Translations under genes and position numbers: made by a program
Assembly (NCBI GenBank): GCA_016219185.1
Contig: JACRBZ010000030.1
Coordinates: 175,066-239,065 of the forward strand
Origin: Deltaproteobacteria bacterium
GTDB taxonomy: Bacteria > Desulfobacterota > Desulfobacteria > Desulfobacterales > Desulfatirhabdiaceae
Direction: 5' to 3'
DNA length: 64,000 nt
Notes under the pieces: generated by a model
Seen by the model: only the letters and a program-made list of their open reading frames with translations
What the model was told of the DNA's origin: nothing
The model's database searches: none
In this document: positions 42,223-52,100 of the stretch, piece after piece
How positions within the stretch are numbered: the first letter of the stretch is position 1
Layout: every line of letters begins with the position of its first letter

Positions 42223-43608
42223 CTAAAAGCATATTGTGCCTTCGATGACACTCTCATCGGGAACTTCGACCGACATGCCACCGGAGTTCTGAATGATAAC
42301 ATTTCCTTTTAAAGCAATGTGATTTCCAAAAAAAACATCGCCCCTGACGGTAAGTGATTCGCAGTTCAGCAGAGACGGCGGACCATAGGGGAATCGTTTC
42401 CCGAATTCATCGATCTTGCCATAATATTTTGGATCCAGGTCTATTTGAATCTGATCCAGCCGGCGTTCCGGGTTTACTTCAAGACCGCAGGCGTCGGAAT
42501 AAGTAAAGCAATCCGATCGAATGGCCAGAAGTTCGTTGCATTTTTTGACCGGATAAAAGCGGGATCTGGGGACAATGACGGCAGCAGCGCCTTCAAAAAG
42601 CGAGATGGCCGATCCCATGGCGGTTTCGATCTGGTAGACTGCGGGACTTGTGTCATCACGGGGATTCAGGGCCTTGGGATTCAGGATCATGGGCAGACGA
42701 ACATTTCCATGAGTATCAATCAGCCTTTTGACATATTCCAGGTTGACCCAGATGTTGTTGGTATTAAAATACCGATAATGGGTAATATCCCTGCTGATAT
42801 CCAGCTCATCATCCGGACACTGGGCAACTTCACGCAGGATAAGTCTTCCATCCCGGTGAAATGCCAGATGTCCGCCTTTAAAATCCACGGGGGTCCGAAG
42901 CGACACTTCCATCATAAACGGGAGCGCCTTTTTAGAAAAATATCCCAGCAGGGTTTCATCCATTGTAGCGCCAAGATTGTCCGAATTGGCGATAAAGGCG
43001 TATCGAACCCCTTCTTTCAGTAATTGGTCCAGCACACCCGAGGTATAGAGGGCGGCATAAATATCCCCATGTCCCGGGGGATTCCATTCCATGTCCGGAT
43101 TTTTGGGCCAGATGGCCGGTGAAAAATCGCTTTGCAGGATCTTGGGAAATTTGTTCTGGACAAACAGCAGCGGAAACTGCTGAAGGCTGAGCAGATTCAA
43201 GGTTGCCTGCGTATCTGCATGGGTATTGAAGCTGTTCATGAAGGCCAGTCGAATTCGGCGGGTCTTGGCCTGCTGGACAATGATTTCCAGGAAAGATTTT
43301 CCGTCCCGGGCCTCCAGCAGGGACTTGGCGCAGGTAAGGCCCATGCTGGTTCCCAGTCCGCCGTTCAGAACAATCATGACCGCGTGTGGCAGCGCTTTTT
43401 TTCCGGCGTTGGCAAAAGAATCAAATTGAGCGGCGTCGGCGATTTCACCAGGTTCAACTTGTCGGATATCTTTGTTCAATATCAATCCCTTATCACCGGT
43501 CAACACTTTTTCATAGTACCAGGCAAAGGTGTCTATGACAACGGGCTGAAGCCCGGCTGTTTTCATTTTTGAGATAAATGCAAGAAGATGTCCGGATTCA
43601 ACAGCCAT
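42223..43608 (-). CDS. UDP-sugar pyrophosphorylase (UTP--glucose-1-phosphate uridylyltransferase family)
   Basis: The 461-residue protein has the UDPGP-family nucleotide motif LNGGLGTSMGLTCAKSLL, the NSFNTHADT and QNKFPKI segments, the sugar-binding PPGHGDIYAAL and the N-S-D-N-L-G metal motif. It would make UDP-glucose or a similar sugar nucleotide. The eukaryote-like UDPGP type is different from bacterial GalU. AAGGAGC precedes the ATG at 43608; the longer frame to 43683 is not supported. Confidence 0.9.
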   Translation of the reverse strand: MAVESGHLLAFISKMKTAGLQPVVIDTFAWYYEKVLTGDKGLILNKDIRQVEPGEIADAAQFDSFANAGKKALPHAVMIVLNGGLGTSMGLTCAKSLLEARDGKSFLEIIVQQAKTRRIRLAFMNSFNTHADTQATLNLLSLQQFPLLFVQNKFPKILQSDFSPAIWPKNPDMEWNPPGHGDIYAALYTSGVLDQLLKEGVRYAFIANSDNLGATMDETLLGYFSKKALPFMMEVSLRTPVDFKGGHLAFHRDGRLILREVAQCPDDELDISRDITHYRYFNTNNIWVNLEYVKRLIDTHGNVRLPMILNPKALNPRDDTSPAVYQIETAMGSAISLFEGAAAVIVPRSRFYPVKKCNELLAIRSDCFTYSDACGLEVNPERRLDQIQIDLDPKYYGKIDEFGKRFPYGPPSLLNCESLTVRGDVFFGNHIALKGNVIIQNSGGMSVEVPDESVIEGTICF

Positions 43609-43704
43609 GAATAGCTCCTTGGAAAACCGATGCATAACGGATGAAGAAAAACGGCTATGTATTGAACGCAAACTCAATGCCATTGCGCTAAGAGGTTGTT
43701 CATC

Positions 43705-43734
43705 AGGATTCCCCCCTAAAAAGGGGAGAATCCT
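43705..43734 (-). terminator. Hairpin downstream of ilvE
   Basis: AGGATTCCCCCCT at 43705-43717 pairs with AGGGGAGAATCCT at 43722-43734 with one mismatch and a 4-base loop. It lies between the ilvE stop and the next minus-strand gene. No U tract follows, so it is more likely an mRNA-protecting or weak terminator hairpin. Confidence 0.4.
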
Positions 43735-43782
43735 GGGCTTGAACGAGTGGTATTGAGGAATAAGGCATGGGGTAAAAACCCT

Positions 43783-44850
43783 TTACTCAATACCTTCTAT
43801 CCACCCCATGGTATCCGGGGCCTTCCCGTATTGCATATCGGTCATGGCTTTATACAGCTTGTTGGCGATTGGTCCGACCGTTCCATCTCCGATCGAAATG
43901 ATCTGCTCACCGTATTTGAGTTCGCCCACGGGTGAAATGACGGCGGCCGTGCCGGAGCCGAAAATCTCCTGCAATTTTCCGGAAGCATGAGCTGCCATTA
44001 CTTCGTCGATGCTGATCTGACGCTCGGCTGTTTTGAGTCCCCAGGATTTGGACAGTGCCAGAACGGAATTTCGGGTGATACCCGGCAGGATGCTGCCGTT
44101 TAAGGCAGGCGTGATGATCTCGCCATCAATCACAAAAAAGATGTTCATGGCACCGACTTCTTCAATATATTTCTGCTCCACCCCATCCAGCCACAGCACC
44201 TGCGTATAGCCTTTTTTGTGCGCCACATCGGCCGCAAACAGACTGGCCGCATAATTACCCGGTGTTTTGGCTTCCCCGACGCCGCCGCGCACTGCCCGGA
44301 CATGATTGCGGGTGACCCAAATCTTGACCGGATTGAATCCGGCGGAATAATAAGCGCCGACCGGCGACAGAATGACGAAAAACCGGTAAGTGTGAGACGC
44401 TCTTACGCCCAGAAACGGGTCTGTGGCGATAATCGTGGGCCGGATATATAAAGATGTGCCTGGCGTCCCGGGAACCCAGTCTTTTTCCAACCGGAGCAGT
44501 TCTTTTAACGCTTCAACCCCGAAGGCCTCGTCAATTTCGGGAATGCACAGCAGGTGGGACGAGCGATTCAATCGTTTGTAATTATCCCTTGGCCTGAAAA
44601 GCTGAACAGCGCCTGAGCCGGTTCGGTAAGCCTTGAGTCCCTCGAATACCGCCTGGCCGTAGTGAAGTACCATTGTGGCCGGATCCATTTGAATCGGCGC
44701 ATAGGGTTCAATCCGGGGATTGTGCCATCCTTTGTCCGGGTGGTAATCCATGTTGAACATGTGATCCGTGAAAATGGTTCCAAACGCCAGTGGATTGGAA
44801 ACATCAGGCTTTGCCTGTAAACGGTCTGCTTTGGTGATGGTCAGTTGCAT
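43783..44850 (-). CDS. ilvE: Branched-chain-amino-acid aminotransferase
   Basis: The enzyme moves the amino group between branched-chain amino acids and 2-oxoglutarate. The 355-residue fold-type IV PLP enzyme has the lysine in GEAKTPGNYAAS (Lys195) and the phosphate-binding and carboxylate loops LHYGQAVFEGLKAYR, SLYIRPTI and GSGTAAVISPV. It belongs to the longer, eukaryote-like branch. AGGAGG lies before the ATG. It stands alone, 174 bases from the NifU-like gene upstream. Confidence 0.94.
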   Translation of the reverse strand: MQLTITKADRLQAKPDVSNPLAFGTIFTDHMFNMDYHPDKGWHNPRIEPYAPIQMDPATMVLHYGQAVFEGLKAYRTGSGAVQLFRPRDNYKRLNRSSHLLCIPEIDEAFGVEALKELLRLEKDWVPGTPGTSLYIRPTIIATDPFLGVRASHTYRFFVILSPVGAYYSAGFNPVKIWVTRNHVRAVRGGVGEAKTPGNYAASLFAADVAHKKGYTQVLWLDGVEQKYIEEVGAMNIFFVIDGEIITPALNGSILPGITRNSVLALSKSWGLKTAERQISIDEVMAAHASGKLQEIFGSGTAAVISPVGELKYGEQIISIGDGTVGPIANKLYKAMTDMQYGKAPDTMGWIEGIE

Positions 44851-45024
44851 ATCAGCCTCCTAATAATGTCCTTCGCAATATCCTGCCCTGTTGGGGCTAT
44901 ATCAAATAAAGTCGGTTACTGACGATCGATGCCGTGCGCGCCTCGATCGCCAAAACCCATTATGGACTGATAGCGATTGTTGTGATTAAAATCAAGGACT
45001 AATATGAATGGATACGAAAATAAA

Positions 45025-45462
45025 TCAATTTTTTGAGCGGGTTTGATATGCTTTTTTCCATGGGGAGCGTTGCAGCTCGTTGTAATTGGAAAGTGCCAGA
45101 TATAGCGCGCCGACAGCCAGTTCCGCGCAATGGAAGTGATCTTCGGGAAGGGTTTCCAGGTATTCGGCGATCGCTTCAGGGGCAATTTCCCATGCATCGG
45201 CAATCGTTCTTCCCTCGGCAAGAAAGGCAACCGTATTGGCGCAGGCCGTCGTATTCATACAGCCTGTGGTATGAAACGCGACGGTTTCAATGGTCTCTCC
45301 ACGGGTTTTAAGAAAGATTTCGGTTGTATCGCCGCAATCGCCTGTTTTTTTGCCATACCCGTCCGGAGCGGCGAGGATCTCGCACCGGTCGGTTCGAAAA
45401 GCCATTTCCAGGTATTTCAGGGAATGGCTCTGCCAGAAATCATTGGTGTTTTCGCTCATCAT
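45025..45462 (-). CDS. NifU/IscU-like iron-sulfur scaffold protein
   Basis: The 145-residue protein has the three cluster-binding cysteines of the NifU_N/IscU fold in the order GDCGDTTEIFL, TTGCMNTTACAN and DHFHCAELAVGAL, so it is likely to hold a transient [2Fe-2S] cluster. There is no NifS or IscS nearby. The start is ATG at 45462 or the next ATG at 45459; the ribosome site is weak. It lies downstream of the acyl-CoA dehydrogenase genes, 25 bases away on the same strand. Confidence 0.87.
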   Translation of the reverse strand: MMSENTNDFWQSHSLKYLEMAFRTDRCEILAAPDGYGKKTGDCGDTTEIFLKTRGETIETVAFHTTGCMNTTACANTVAFLAEGRTIADAWEIAPEAIAEYLETLPEDHFHCAELAVGALYLALSNYNELQRSPWKKAYQTRSKN

Positions 45463-45487
45463 TTGTCATCTCGTGGTTTTCAAGGAA

Positions 45488-47338
45488 TCATCCAAAGGCA
45501 GCATCCGGCATGTCCATGGCGGCGCAGCTGCCGACTGAAATGGCCTTCATCCTGCCAAGCGTTCCGGGAAGAACCGAAAGCAGGTAGTATTCGGCGCATC
45601 GAAGCTCTCCTTCATAAAATACAGCTTGTTTGGTGTCCTGTACAGCTTTTTTTCGAGCTGCTTCATCAAGGCTTCCGGCAAGCTTTTCCAGTTTCGGGGC
45701 GGCGACGGTTGCCCGCCACAGATGCATCCAGGCCATGATGACATCGCCCGTGACGTCAAGAAAAGGCTGGGCAAAGGAAAATGCAGTCATCACCTTCGGG
45801 GACATGGCATTCATACCCAGGGTCATGGCGACTTCGCCAAGTCGGTTCATCCCTTTTTCCATCTGCGCTGCCAGAGGGTCCAGCGCAGGGAAGGATCTGG
45901 CGGCTGTAATGGTTTTTTGAATTTCCTCCAGAAGGCTCATGAAATACTTGCCTTTTTTCATCCCCAGTTTTCTGCCCAGAAAATCCATGGCCTGGATGCC
46001 GTTGGTGCCTTCATAAATGCTGGTGATTTTACAGTCGCGAAGGAGCTGCTCGACCGGAAATTCCTGAGTATAGCCATATCCGCCATAAACTTGAACCGCC
46101 TGGGTGCAGACTTCAAAGGCTCTGTCCGTGCAATATGCCTTGATTATCGGCGTCAGAACTTCGATCAGCCCCTGATAACGGTCTTTGGTTTCCGGGTCAC
46201 TTGAAGTCGCCACCCGGTCAAAGCAGGTGCCGACATAATAAAGAAAGCTGCGCATGCCGTCCACATTGGCCTTCATCCATAACAGCATTCTGCGGACATC
46301 CGGGTGGTTGATGATGGCAATGGGCGGGGCCGCCGGATCCATCATGGACAGCAGACTTTTCCCCTGAATCCTTTCCCTGGCGTAATTCAGCGCATGCATA
46401 TAGGCGGCGCTGGCCATTGAAAATCCCTGAAGGCCAACTCCCAGTCTGGCTTCATTCATCATGTGAAACATGGCCTTCATGCCCTTGTTTTCCTCGCCGA
46501 GAAGAAATCCGCGGCATTTGCCCTTTCCCCCAAGCGTCAGGCTGCAGGTGGCGCTGCCGTGAATCCCCATTTTCTCTTCGATGCCAGTGCACACGACATC
46601 GTTGGATTCGCCCATGCTGCCGTCTTCATTGACCCATATCTTGGGAACGATAAACAGGGAGATTCCCCGGGTCCCCGCAGGCGCTCCTTCAATTCGGGCC
46701 AGGACCGGATGAATGATGTTTTCTGTGAGATTCTGTTCGCCTCCGGTGATAAAGATCTTGTTTCCCGTGATGCTGAAAGTCCCGTCCGGATTCCGGGCTG
46801 CGGAAGTGGTCAGGGCGCCGACATCGGATCCTGCCTGAGGTTCGGTCAAAAGCATGGACCCGCCCCATTTGCCGGTGTACATGTTTTTAAGGAACATCTG
46901 TTTCTGGCGCTGGGTCCCGAAGACTTCAATGAGCTTTCCGGCGCCGTGGCAAAGGCCGGGATACATGCCGAAAGCGCAGTTGGCGCCGTTGAAATATTCG
47001 GCGATGGCCAGCGCCACGGCTACGGGAAGCCCCTGTCCGCCGACCTCGGGATCATCTATCATTGCGATCCATTCGCCTTCCCGGTACAGCTTGAATGCCC
47101 GGTGAAAGGACTCCGGTACCTTGACGACGCCGTTTTCAAACCGGCATCCTTCCCGGTCTCCTGCCGCGTTGATGGGCAGCAGCTCTTTTATCGCCAGGGC
47201 TCTGGCCTCGCTTAATATTAAATCAAGGGTTTTTCGATTAAATCCGGAAAATTTCTCATGCTTGAGCAGCTTTTCCACTTCAAGCTGCTCATAGAGGACA
47301 AAATCCATGTCCCGTCGATCCGATATTTCCTGTGCCAT
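45488..47338 (-). CDS. Acyl-CoA dehydrogenase, long (about 600 aa) FadE5-like type
   Basis: This flavoenzyme introduces the alpha-beta double bond in acyl-CoA. The 616-residue form has an extra C-terminal domain of about 130 residues. The FAD-binding segments LTEPQAGSDVGALTTSA and NKIFITGGEQNLTENIIHPV are present, and the usual Glu is in the C-terminal helix of ITSIYEGTNGIQAMD, as in short-chain and medium-chain enzymes. AAGGAGAACATGCAAC precedes the ATG. It follows the 387-residue enzyme after 34 bases. Confidence 0.93.
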   Translation of the reverse strand: MAQEISDRRDMDFVLYEQLEVEKLLKHEKFSGFNRKTLDLILSEARALAIKELLPINAAGDREGCRFENGVVKVPESFHRAFKLYREGEWIAMIDDPEVGGQGLPVAVALAIAEYFNGANCAFGMYPGLCHGAGKLIEVFGTQRQKQMFLKNMYTGKWGGSMLLTEPQAGSDVGALTTSAARNPDGTFSITGNKIFITGGEQNLTENIIHPVLARIEGAPAGTRGISLFIVPKIWVNEDGSMGESNDVVCTGIEEKMGIHGSATCSLTLGGKGKCRGFLLGEENKGMKAMFHMMNEARLGVGLQGFSMASAAYMHALNYARERIQGKSLLSMMDPAAPPIAIINHPDVRRMLLWMKANVDGMRSFLYYVGTCFDRVATSSDPETKDRYQGLIEVLTPIIKAYCTDRAFEVCTQAVQVYGGYGYTQEFPVEQLLRDCKITSIYEGTNGIQAMDFLGRKLGMKKGKYFMSLLEEIQKTITAARSFPALDPLAAQMEKGMNRLGEVAMTLGMNAMSPKVMTAFSFAQPFLDVTGDVIMAWMHLWRATVAAPKLEKLAGSLDEAARKKAVQDTKQAVFYEGELRCAEYYLLSVLPGTLGRMKAISVGSCAAMDMPDAAFG

Positions 47339-47372
47339 GTTGCATGTTCTCCTTTTGTCCGATTTGCAATTA

Positions 47373-48536
47373 TTATAGGATAAACCTGGAGATGATCTCT
47401 TTCATGATTTCGGTTGTTCCGCCGCCAATGGAAAGAATCCGGTTGTCCCGGTAAAGTCGCTCGACCAGATACCCTCTCATGAACCCGTAGCCACCAAAAA
47501 TCTGAACCGCATCATAAGTGACCTTGTCGCTGACGCTGCAGGCAAAGTTCTTGGCCATGGAAATTTCCTTGGTCTGGTCAATGCCGGCATCGATTCTGGC
47601 CGCTACCCGGTAAGTAAATTCCCTGCTGACTTCAACCATTGTTGCCATATCCACCAGCTTATGCCGGGTGACCTGAAAGGATTTGAGGGATTTTCCAAAG
47701 GCTTTTCGCTCTTTTGAATATTGAAGGCAAGCCTCCAGCGCAAGCTGGGCGGTCATGTTGGCGATGATTGCCAGTTGGAGCCGTTCGGACTGAAAATTTG
47801 CCATGATGCCATAAAACCCCTGGTTTTCTTTGCCCAGTAAATTGGCGACCGGAACCCTGCAGTCGTCAAAATAGATCTGTGCCGTATCCGATGACCACCA
47901 GCCTGTTTTTTTCAGTTTTTCGGATATGGAATAGCCCGGAGTTTTGGCTTCAATGACAAGTAGGCTGATGCCATGCGCGCCTTCTTCTCCGGTTCGGACC
48001 GCGCAGGTGATTTGATCGGCCCGGCAGCCGCTGGTAATAAATGCCTTGCTGCCGTTGACGATATAATGGTCGCCGTCCCGAACGGCCGTTGTCTGGAGAT
48101 TTGCCACATCCGAGCCGCCGCAAGGTTCGGTAATGGCCAGGGCCGCAATCTTTTCTCCGGCCAGAACCTGCGGCAAGAATCGCTTTTTCTGCTCTTCCGT
48201 GCCCATTCTGACGATCGGCGGAATGGCAATGTTCAGTGATCCCAGACTGGCCACAAATCCGCCGGACCCGGAGCGCATCAGTTCTTCCCAGACGGCGATC
48301 TGGAAAAAAATATCTCCCGGGGTTCCGCCATATGCTTCCGGATAACCGGCTCCCAGAATCCCGACATCCGATGCTTTTTTGTAAATGTCGCGGGGAAACT
48401 CGCCGGCTTCTTCCCACGCTTCAATAAACGGGGCGATTTCTCCGGTTACGAACGCTTTGACGGATCGGCGAACCAGTTGATGCGATTTGCCGAAATATTC
48501 CTGAAACCCGGATTGATCCTTGAATTCATATGTCAT
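47373..48536 (-). CDS. Acyl-CoA dehydrogenase, LCAD/isovaleryl-CoA type
   Basis: The 387-residue enzyme has LAITEPCGGSDVANLQTTA and the KAFITSG segment. The C-terminal YEGT motif is replaced by IGGGTTEIM, so the base is not at the MCAD position. Glu251 in the FQSERLQLAI helix aligns with Glu254 of isovaleryl-CoA dehydrogenase and Glu261 of LCAD. Branched or longer substrates are therefore likely. A weak AGGAC lies before the ATG. It is the first gene of this short operon part. Confidence 0.93.
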   Translation of the reverse strand: MTYEFKDQSGFQEYFGKSHQLVRRSVKAFVTGEIAPFIEAWEEAGEFPRDIYKKASDVGILGAGYPEAYGGTPGDIFFQIAVWEELMRSGSGGFVASLGSLNIAIPPIVRMGTEEQKKRFLPQVLAGEKIAALAITEPCGGSDVANLQTTAVRDGDHYIVNGSKAFITSGCRADQITCAVRTGEEGAHGISLLVIEAKTPGYSISEKLKKTGWWSSDTAQIYFDDCRVPVANLLGKENQGFYGIMANFQSERLQLAIIANMTAQLALEACLQYSKERKAFGKSLKSFQVTRHKLVDMATMVEVSREFTYRVAARIDAGIDQTKEISMAKNFACSVSDKVTYDAVQIFGGYGFMRGYLVERLYRDNRILSIGGGTTEIMKEIISRFIL

Positions 48537-48734
48537 GGCGCGTCCTGATTATCCGTGTAAAAGTGATAGTTTTTTTGTAATATCATTTAGTTAAAGTGAA
48601 TAGTTATAACTGCCCGGATTTGCCCCCCCCAATTTTGAAGAAGATAACTTTCCTCTTTGGAAAAGGGGGAAAATCATTTCACGGCAAAAATTATACTTGT
48701 CATGCAAGGGACTGTCCGGGTCATTCCTGTGCGT

Positions 48735-49622
48735 TTACTCGGGCAAAGGAGCAGGCGGAATGACCAGGGCAGAGCCTTCTGCCACACGTTCTCCTTTCTG
48801 ATTGGTCCAGGAAAGCGCCATGCGCACCCATTTTTTCTTTTCGATTTTTTCGATAATTTCGCCGGTTGCGGTAATGGTGTCGCCAAAATATGTCGGCGCT
48901 TTGAACCGGGTATTGATTTCAAGGGCAACGGTGCCGAGTCCGGGCAGTTTCATGCCCAGAACCGGCGCAATCAGGCATTGGGGAAGGGCGCCGTGGGCGA
49001 TACGCGTACCGAATGGCGTTTTCTTCGCATATTCCTCGTTCAGGTGCATGGGGTTGAAATCCCCAGAAATTCCGGCGAACAGATAAACATCGGTTTCGGA
49101 AATGGTTTTGGTAAATGAGGCGGACATGCCGATTTCCAGTTCATCGAAGGTGTAGCCGATTTCCATTTTGAATTTTTCATCGGGCTGGAAGTGATCGATG
49201 TCCATGATGGTGGACGTGGTTTTTTTGGCAAACACGGCCTTGACCTTAAGGCCTGTTTTCATCTGGCTGATGGGAATGCCCCTGACGATGTGGGTCAGGG
49301 GGGTGTCTGCGCCGTCAAGCCGGATCTGCGCCAGAATGTACGGCGGTTTTATGGGCTGATAAGGCTCTTCATAACGGATAACCGTAAAATTGGTGACTGT
49401 TCCGGTGGGTTTAAGCTCCACCCGACTGTCGGTCAGTTTGGAAAAGCATTTTTCACAGGTTGCGCGGGGCGGCACAAATACCTTGTTACAGGTTGGGCAT
49501 TTGGCGCCCAGGATCTTTTTTTCATCCCGAAGGGCGATCAGAAACCGGCTTCCGGTTTTTCCGGCAAAATATTGATAGGGAAGGGCCAGTTTGCCTTCCA
49601 CAACAAAGCAGTCAGATTGCAT
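48735..49622 (-). CDS. DUF35-MaoC fusion protein (hydratase with zinc-ribbon/OB domain)
   Basis: The 295-residue protein joins an N-terminal DUF35 domain (zinc ribbon Cys42, 45, 56, 59, then an OB fold to about 145) to a MaoC-like hotdog hydratase domain (about 155-290). The hydratase motif FAGISGDFNPMH holds Asp188, Asn190 and His193. It resembles steroid-degradation ChsH2 but with the two domains in opposite order. DUF35 proteins bind thiolase-like partners, and two of these lie just upstream in the cluster. GGAGAG precedes the ATG. Confidence 0.9.
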   Translation of the reverse strand: MQSDCFVVEGKLALPYQYFAGKTGSRFLIALRDEKKILGAKCPTCNKVFVPPRATCEKCFSKLTDSRVELKPTGTVTNFTVIRYEEPYQPIKPPYILAQIRLDGADTPLTHIVRGIPISQMKTGLKVKAVFAKKTTSTIMDIDHFQPDEKFKMEIGYTFDELEIGMSASFTKTISETDVYLFAGISGDFNPMHLNEEYAKKTPFGTRIAHGALPQCLIAPVLGMKLPGLGTVALEINTRFKAPTYFGDTITATGEIIEKIEKKKWVRMALSWTNQKGERVAEGSALVIPPAPLPE

Positions 49623-49631
49623 GGGCTCTCC

Positions 49632-51980
49632 TTAATCAATGATCTCAAAATAAAGAATGTCATTTACCGTGCCGGTGCGTTTGTCATTCCATACGGGCCG
49701 CACCCGGGTGCCTCGTTTGGCCCGGTCGATGTCCGATGCTTTCACCTCGTGCCAGAGCGTTTCATGGTCCTTGCAGCCGTCCAGAAGCAAGTGGGCGGAA
49801 ATATAAGGGGTTTCCCGGCTTTCTCCGGTCAGGGGGTCGGGGCTGGCATAGAAGGTGATATCCGGAGTGGCAATGACGCCTTCTGGCCCGACTTCGACCC
49901 AATCGGTTGCCCGTACATGGCACTGCGCGCAGACTTCACGGGGAGGAAGCTGAAGCCTGTTGCATTTGGGGCATTTATTGGCCAGGATTTTTTTTTCTTT
50001 CAGGGCATTCAGGAATTTGCCCATGACCGGACCAGTGGCAAATCGCTGGGAAATGGACAGCACCTGCTTGAGGACGATCAGTTCTTCCGGTTTTTCTTCC
50101 GGATTTCCGGCCGAGTTGGGCAGTGTGTATTTTTTAAAGAAGCGGGTGGCTTTGGTGAGAAGGCCCAGATCTCCTTCGACCTTGAGGCGGCCCGAGGAAA
50201 ATGCCGTCATGCCATCCAGTTTTCCCAGGCTAATATCGATCCAGTCCCTTGCCGAGATGGTTGTGGTAACATGCGGGTCATGCAGTCCTTCCAGAACCTT
50301 GACTGTTCCGTTTTTAAGGGAAACGGTCCAGTTGCCGCCACCGGAGCCGGTGATGACATAGCCGTAATTGGCGGTGATGTCCTTGACCCCGTCCGGATTG
50401 ACGCGGGACTCCATGGATCCGAAAATATCGGAAGCCGTTACCTCAAGGCCTTTGCTTTTTTTCGGCCTTGGCTCCAGCCCCCATTTGCGAAGATCTTTTT
50501 TCAGCACTTTTCCGATCGGGCTCCGGGGCAGGTCCTGATCCAGAATTTCAACATATTTCGGGACCTTGAAACTGGCCAGATTCTTGCGGCAGAAGTCAAC
50601 GACTTCTTCTTCGGTCAGGCTCTCATCCAAAGGTAAGACATAAACCTTTATTTCCTCGCCCTGAATGGCATCCGGGACCCCGATGGTTGCGGCTTCCTGA
50701 ATCTTGGGATGGGTGGCCAGCAGATTGTCGATTTCCTTGGGATAAATGTTTTCACCGCCACGGATCACCATGTCCTTGATCCGGTCCACAATGAAGATAT
50801 AGCCGTCTTCGTCCTTGTAACCCACATCGCCCGTATGAAGAAATCCGTTAACGATCGTTTCATCGGTCTCCCGGGGCCGGTTGAAATAGCCTTTCATGAC
50901 CGCATCGCCGCCGATAACGATTTCGCCCGTCTGATGGGGAGCACATTCATTACCGGCTTCATCGACGATTTTAACGATCTGGCCCGGAAGGGCCAGTCCG
51001 ATGGAGCCGATTTTCCGTACCCCCTTCCTCGGGTTCAGGGTAGAGGCACAGGTCGCCTCTGTGAGGCCGTATCCTTCCACAATCGGAATATTGAAAACTT
51101 CCTGAAACCTTTTAAAGGTTTCAGAGGTGAGCGGGGCTGCGCCGCAGATCCCGAATTTCAGGGAACTCAGATCATATTTCTGACGGCTGGGATCTGTCAG
51201 CAGGATCTGATAAACGGCTGGAACCGCAGACCAGAAATTGACCTTGTAGCGATCCACGACTTGCCAGAATTCGCCGGCGCTGAAGGATTTCCGAAGGACA
51301 AGCGTCAGGCCGATGCCGATACTGAAAGTGCAGGTGAGCATGGCATTGACATGAAACAGGGGAAGAAAACACAGGACCGTCTGGCGTTCTTCGAGTCCGA
51401 GGGCGTCAGTGACGCCGTCAACATCTGCCAGTACATTTCTGTGGGACAACAGCACGCCTTTGGGGTTTCCGGTGGTTCCGGAAGTATAAAAAATATAGGC
51501 GATGTCCTCATCGCAGCAGGGGCAGATCACCGGCGCTGCATCGCCGTTCTGCAGCAAGTTCTGAAACGAAATGTGTTCGGGATGCGGGGAGGGGCCGACT
51601 TCGATGACGGTTTCAAGATGCGGGCAGCGGCTGCGGATTTCTTTGAGGATCGGAACGTACTGGTCTTCGATGATAAGCCCCTTTCCCTTGGAGTCGTTCA
51701 GCAAGTATTCGATTTCCGGGGCTTTCCACCAGCCGTTGATTGGACCGGCAACAGCGCCGATTTTCTGAATGGCAAAATAAGCAATCAGGGTGCCGGGGCT
51801 GTTCTGTACCAGGACGTGGATAAAATCCCCTTTTTTAAATCCCAGGGACTTCAGGCTGTTAGCCAGAATATTGACCTGGTTTCCAAAGGCTTCGTAAGAA
51901 ATGGTTTCATCATAAAACTGGAGATAGGGTTCGCTTTGATAGCGGCTGACAGCCGTGTCAAGATAAGTTCCCAGGTTCAT
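49632..51980 (-). CDS. Acyl-CoA ligase - SCP2 - DUF35 triple fusion
   Basis: The 782-residue protein has an AMP-dependent acyl-CoA ligase (1-505: YTSGTTGNPKG at 165-175, VEGYGLTEA, LHTGDVGYKDEDGY, Lys491 in SPIGKVLKKD), an SCP2-like sterol/lipid-carrier domain (about 515-620) and a DUF35 zinc-ribbon/OB domain (Cys670, 673, 684, 687). The parts activate, hold and present an acyl-CoA to a thiolase-like partner. GGGAGGTCCC precedes the ATG. The stop is 9 bases before the DUF35-MaoC gene. I know of SCP2-thiolase fusions but not this triple order. Confidence 0.9.
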   Translation of the reverse strand: MNLGTYLDTAVSRYQSEPYLQFYDETISYEAFGNQVNILANSLKSLGFKKGDFIHVLVQNSPGTLIAYFAIQKIGAVAGPINGWWKAPEIEYLLNDSKGKGLIIEDQYVPILKEIRSRCPHLETVIEVGPSPHPEHISFQNLLQNGDAAPVICPCCDEDIAYIFYTSGTTGNPKGVLLSHRNVLADVDGVTDALGLEERQTVLCFLPLFHVNAMLTCTFSIGIGLTLVLRKSFSAGEFWQVVDRYKVNFWSAVPAVYQILLTDPSRQKYDLSSLKFGICGAAPLTSETFKRFQEVFNIPIVEGYGLTEATCASTLNPRKGVRKIGSIGLALPGQIVKIVDEAGNECAPHQTGEIVIGGDAVMKGYFNRPRETDETIVNGFLHTGDVGYKDEDGYIFIVDRIKDMVIRGGENIYPKEIDNLLATHPKIQEAATIGVPDAIQGEEIKVYVLPLDESLTEEEVVDFCRKNLASFKVPKYVEILDQDLPRSPIGKVLKKDLRKWGLEPRPKKSKGLEVTASDIFGSMESRVNPDGVKDITANYGYVITGSGGGNWTVSLKNGTVKVLEGLHDPHVTTTISARDWIDISLGKLDGMTAFSSGRLKVEGDLGLLTKATRFFKKYTLPNSAGNPEEKPEELIVLKQVLSISQRFATGPVMGKFLNALKEKKILANKCPKCNRLQLPPREVCAQCHVRATDWVEVGPEGVIATPDITFYASPDPLTGESRETPYISAHLLLDGCKDHETLWHEVKASDIDRAKRGTRVRPVWNDKRTGTVNDILYFEIID

Positions 51981-52100
51981 GGGACCTCCCTTTATAATAT
52001 TGTCGGAGCTCGGTTTAAAAGAAGTTGAGAAGATCAGAACAGCGAAAAGCTGATTTTCGGCGTTTCCGGTTTTCCTGACTTTCTGGTCTTCGTTCGGTTT

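Noticed and set aside
49191..52028. Long open frames (481 and 439 residues) opposite the ligase fusion
   Set aside because: They are antisense shadows of the DUF35 and ligase genes, caused by codon bias.
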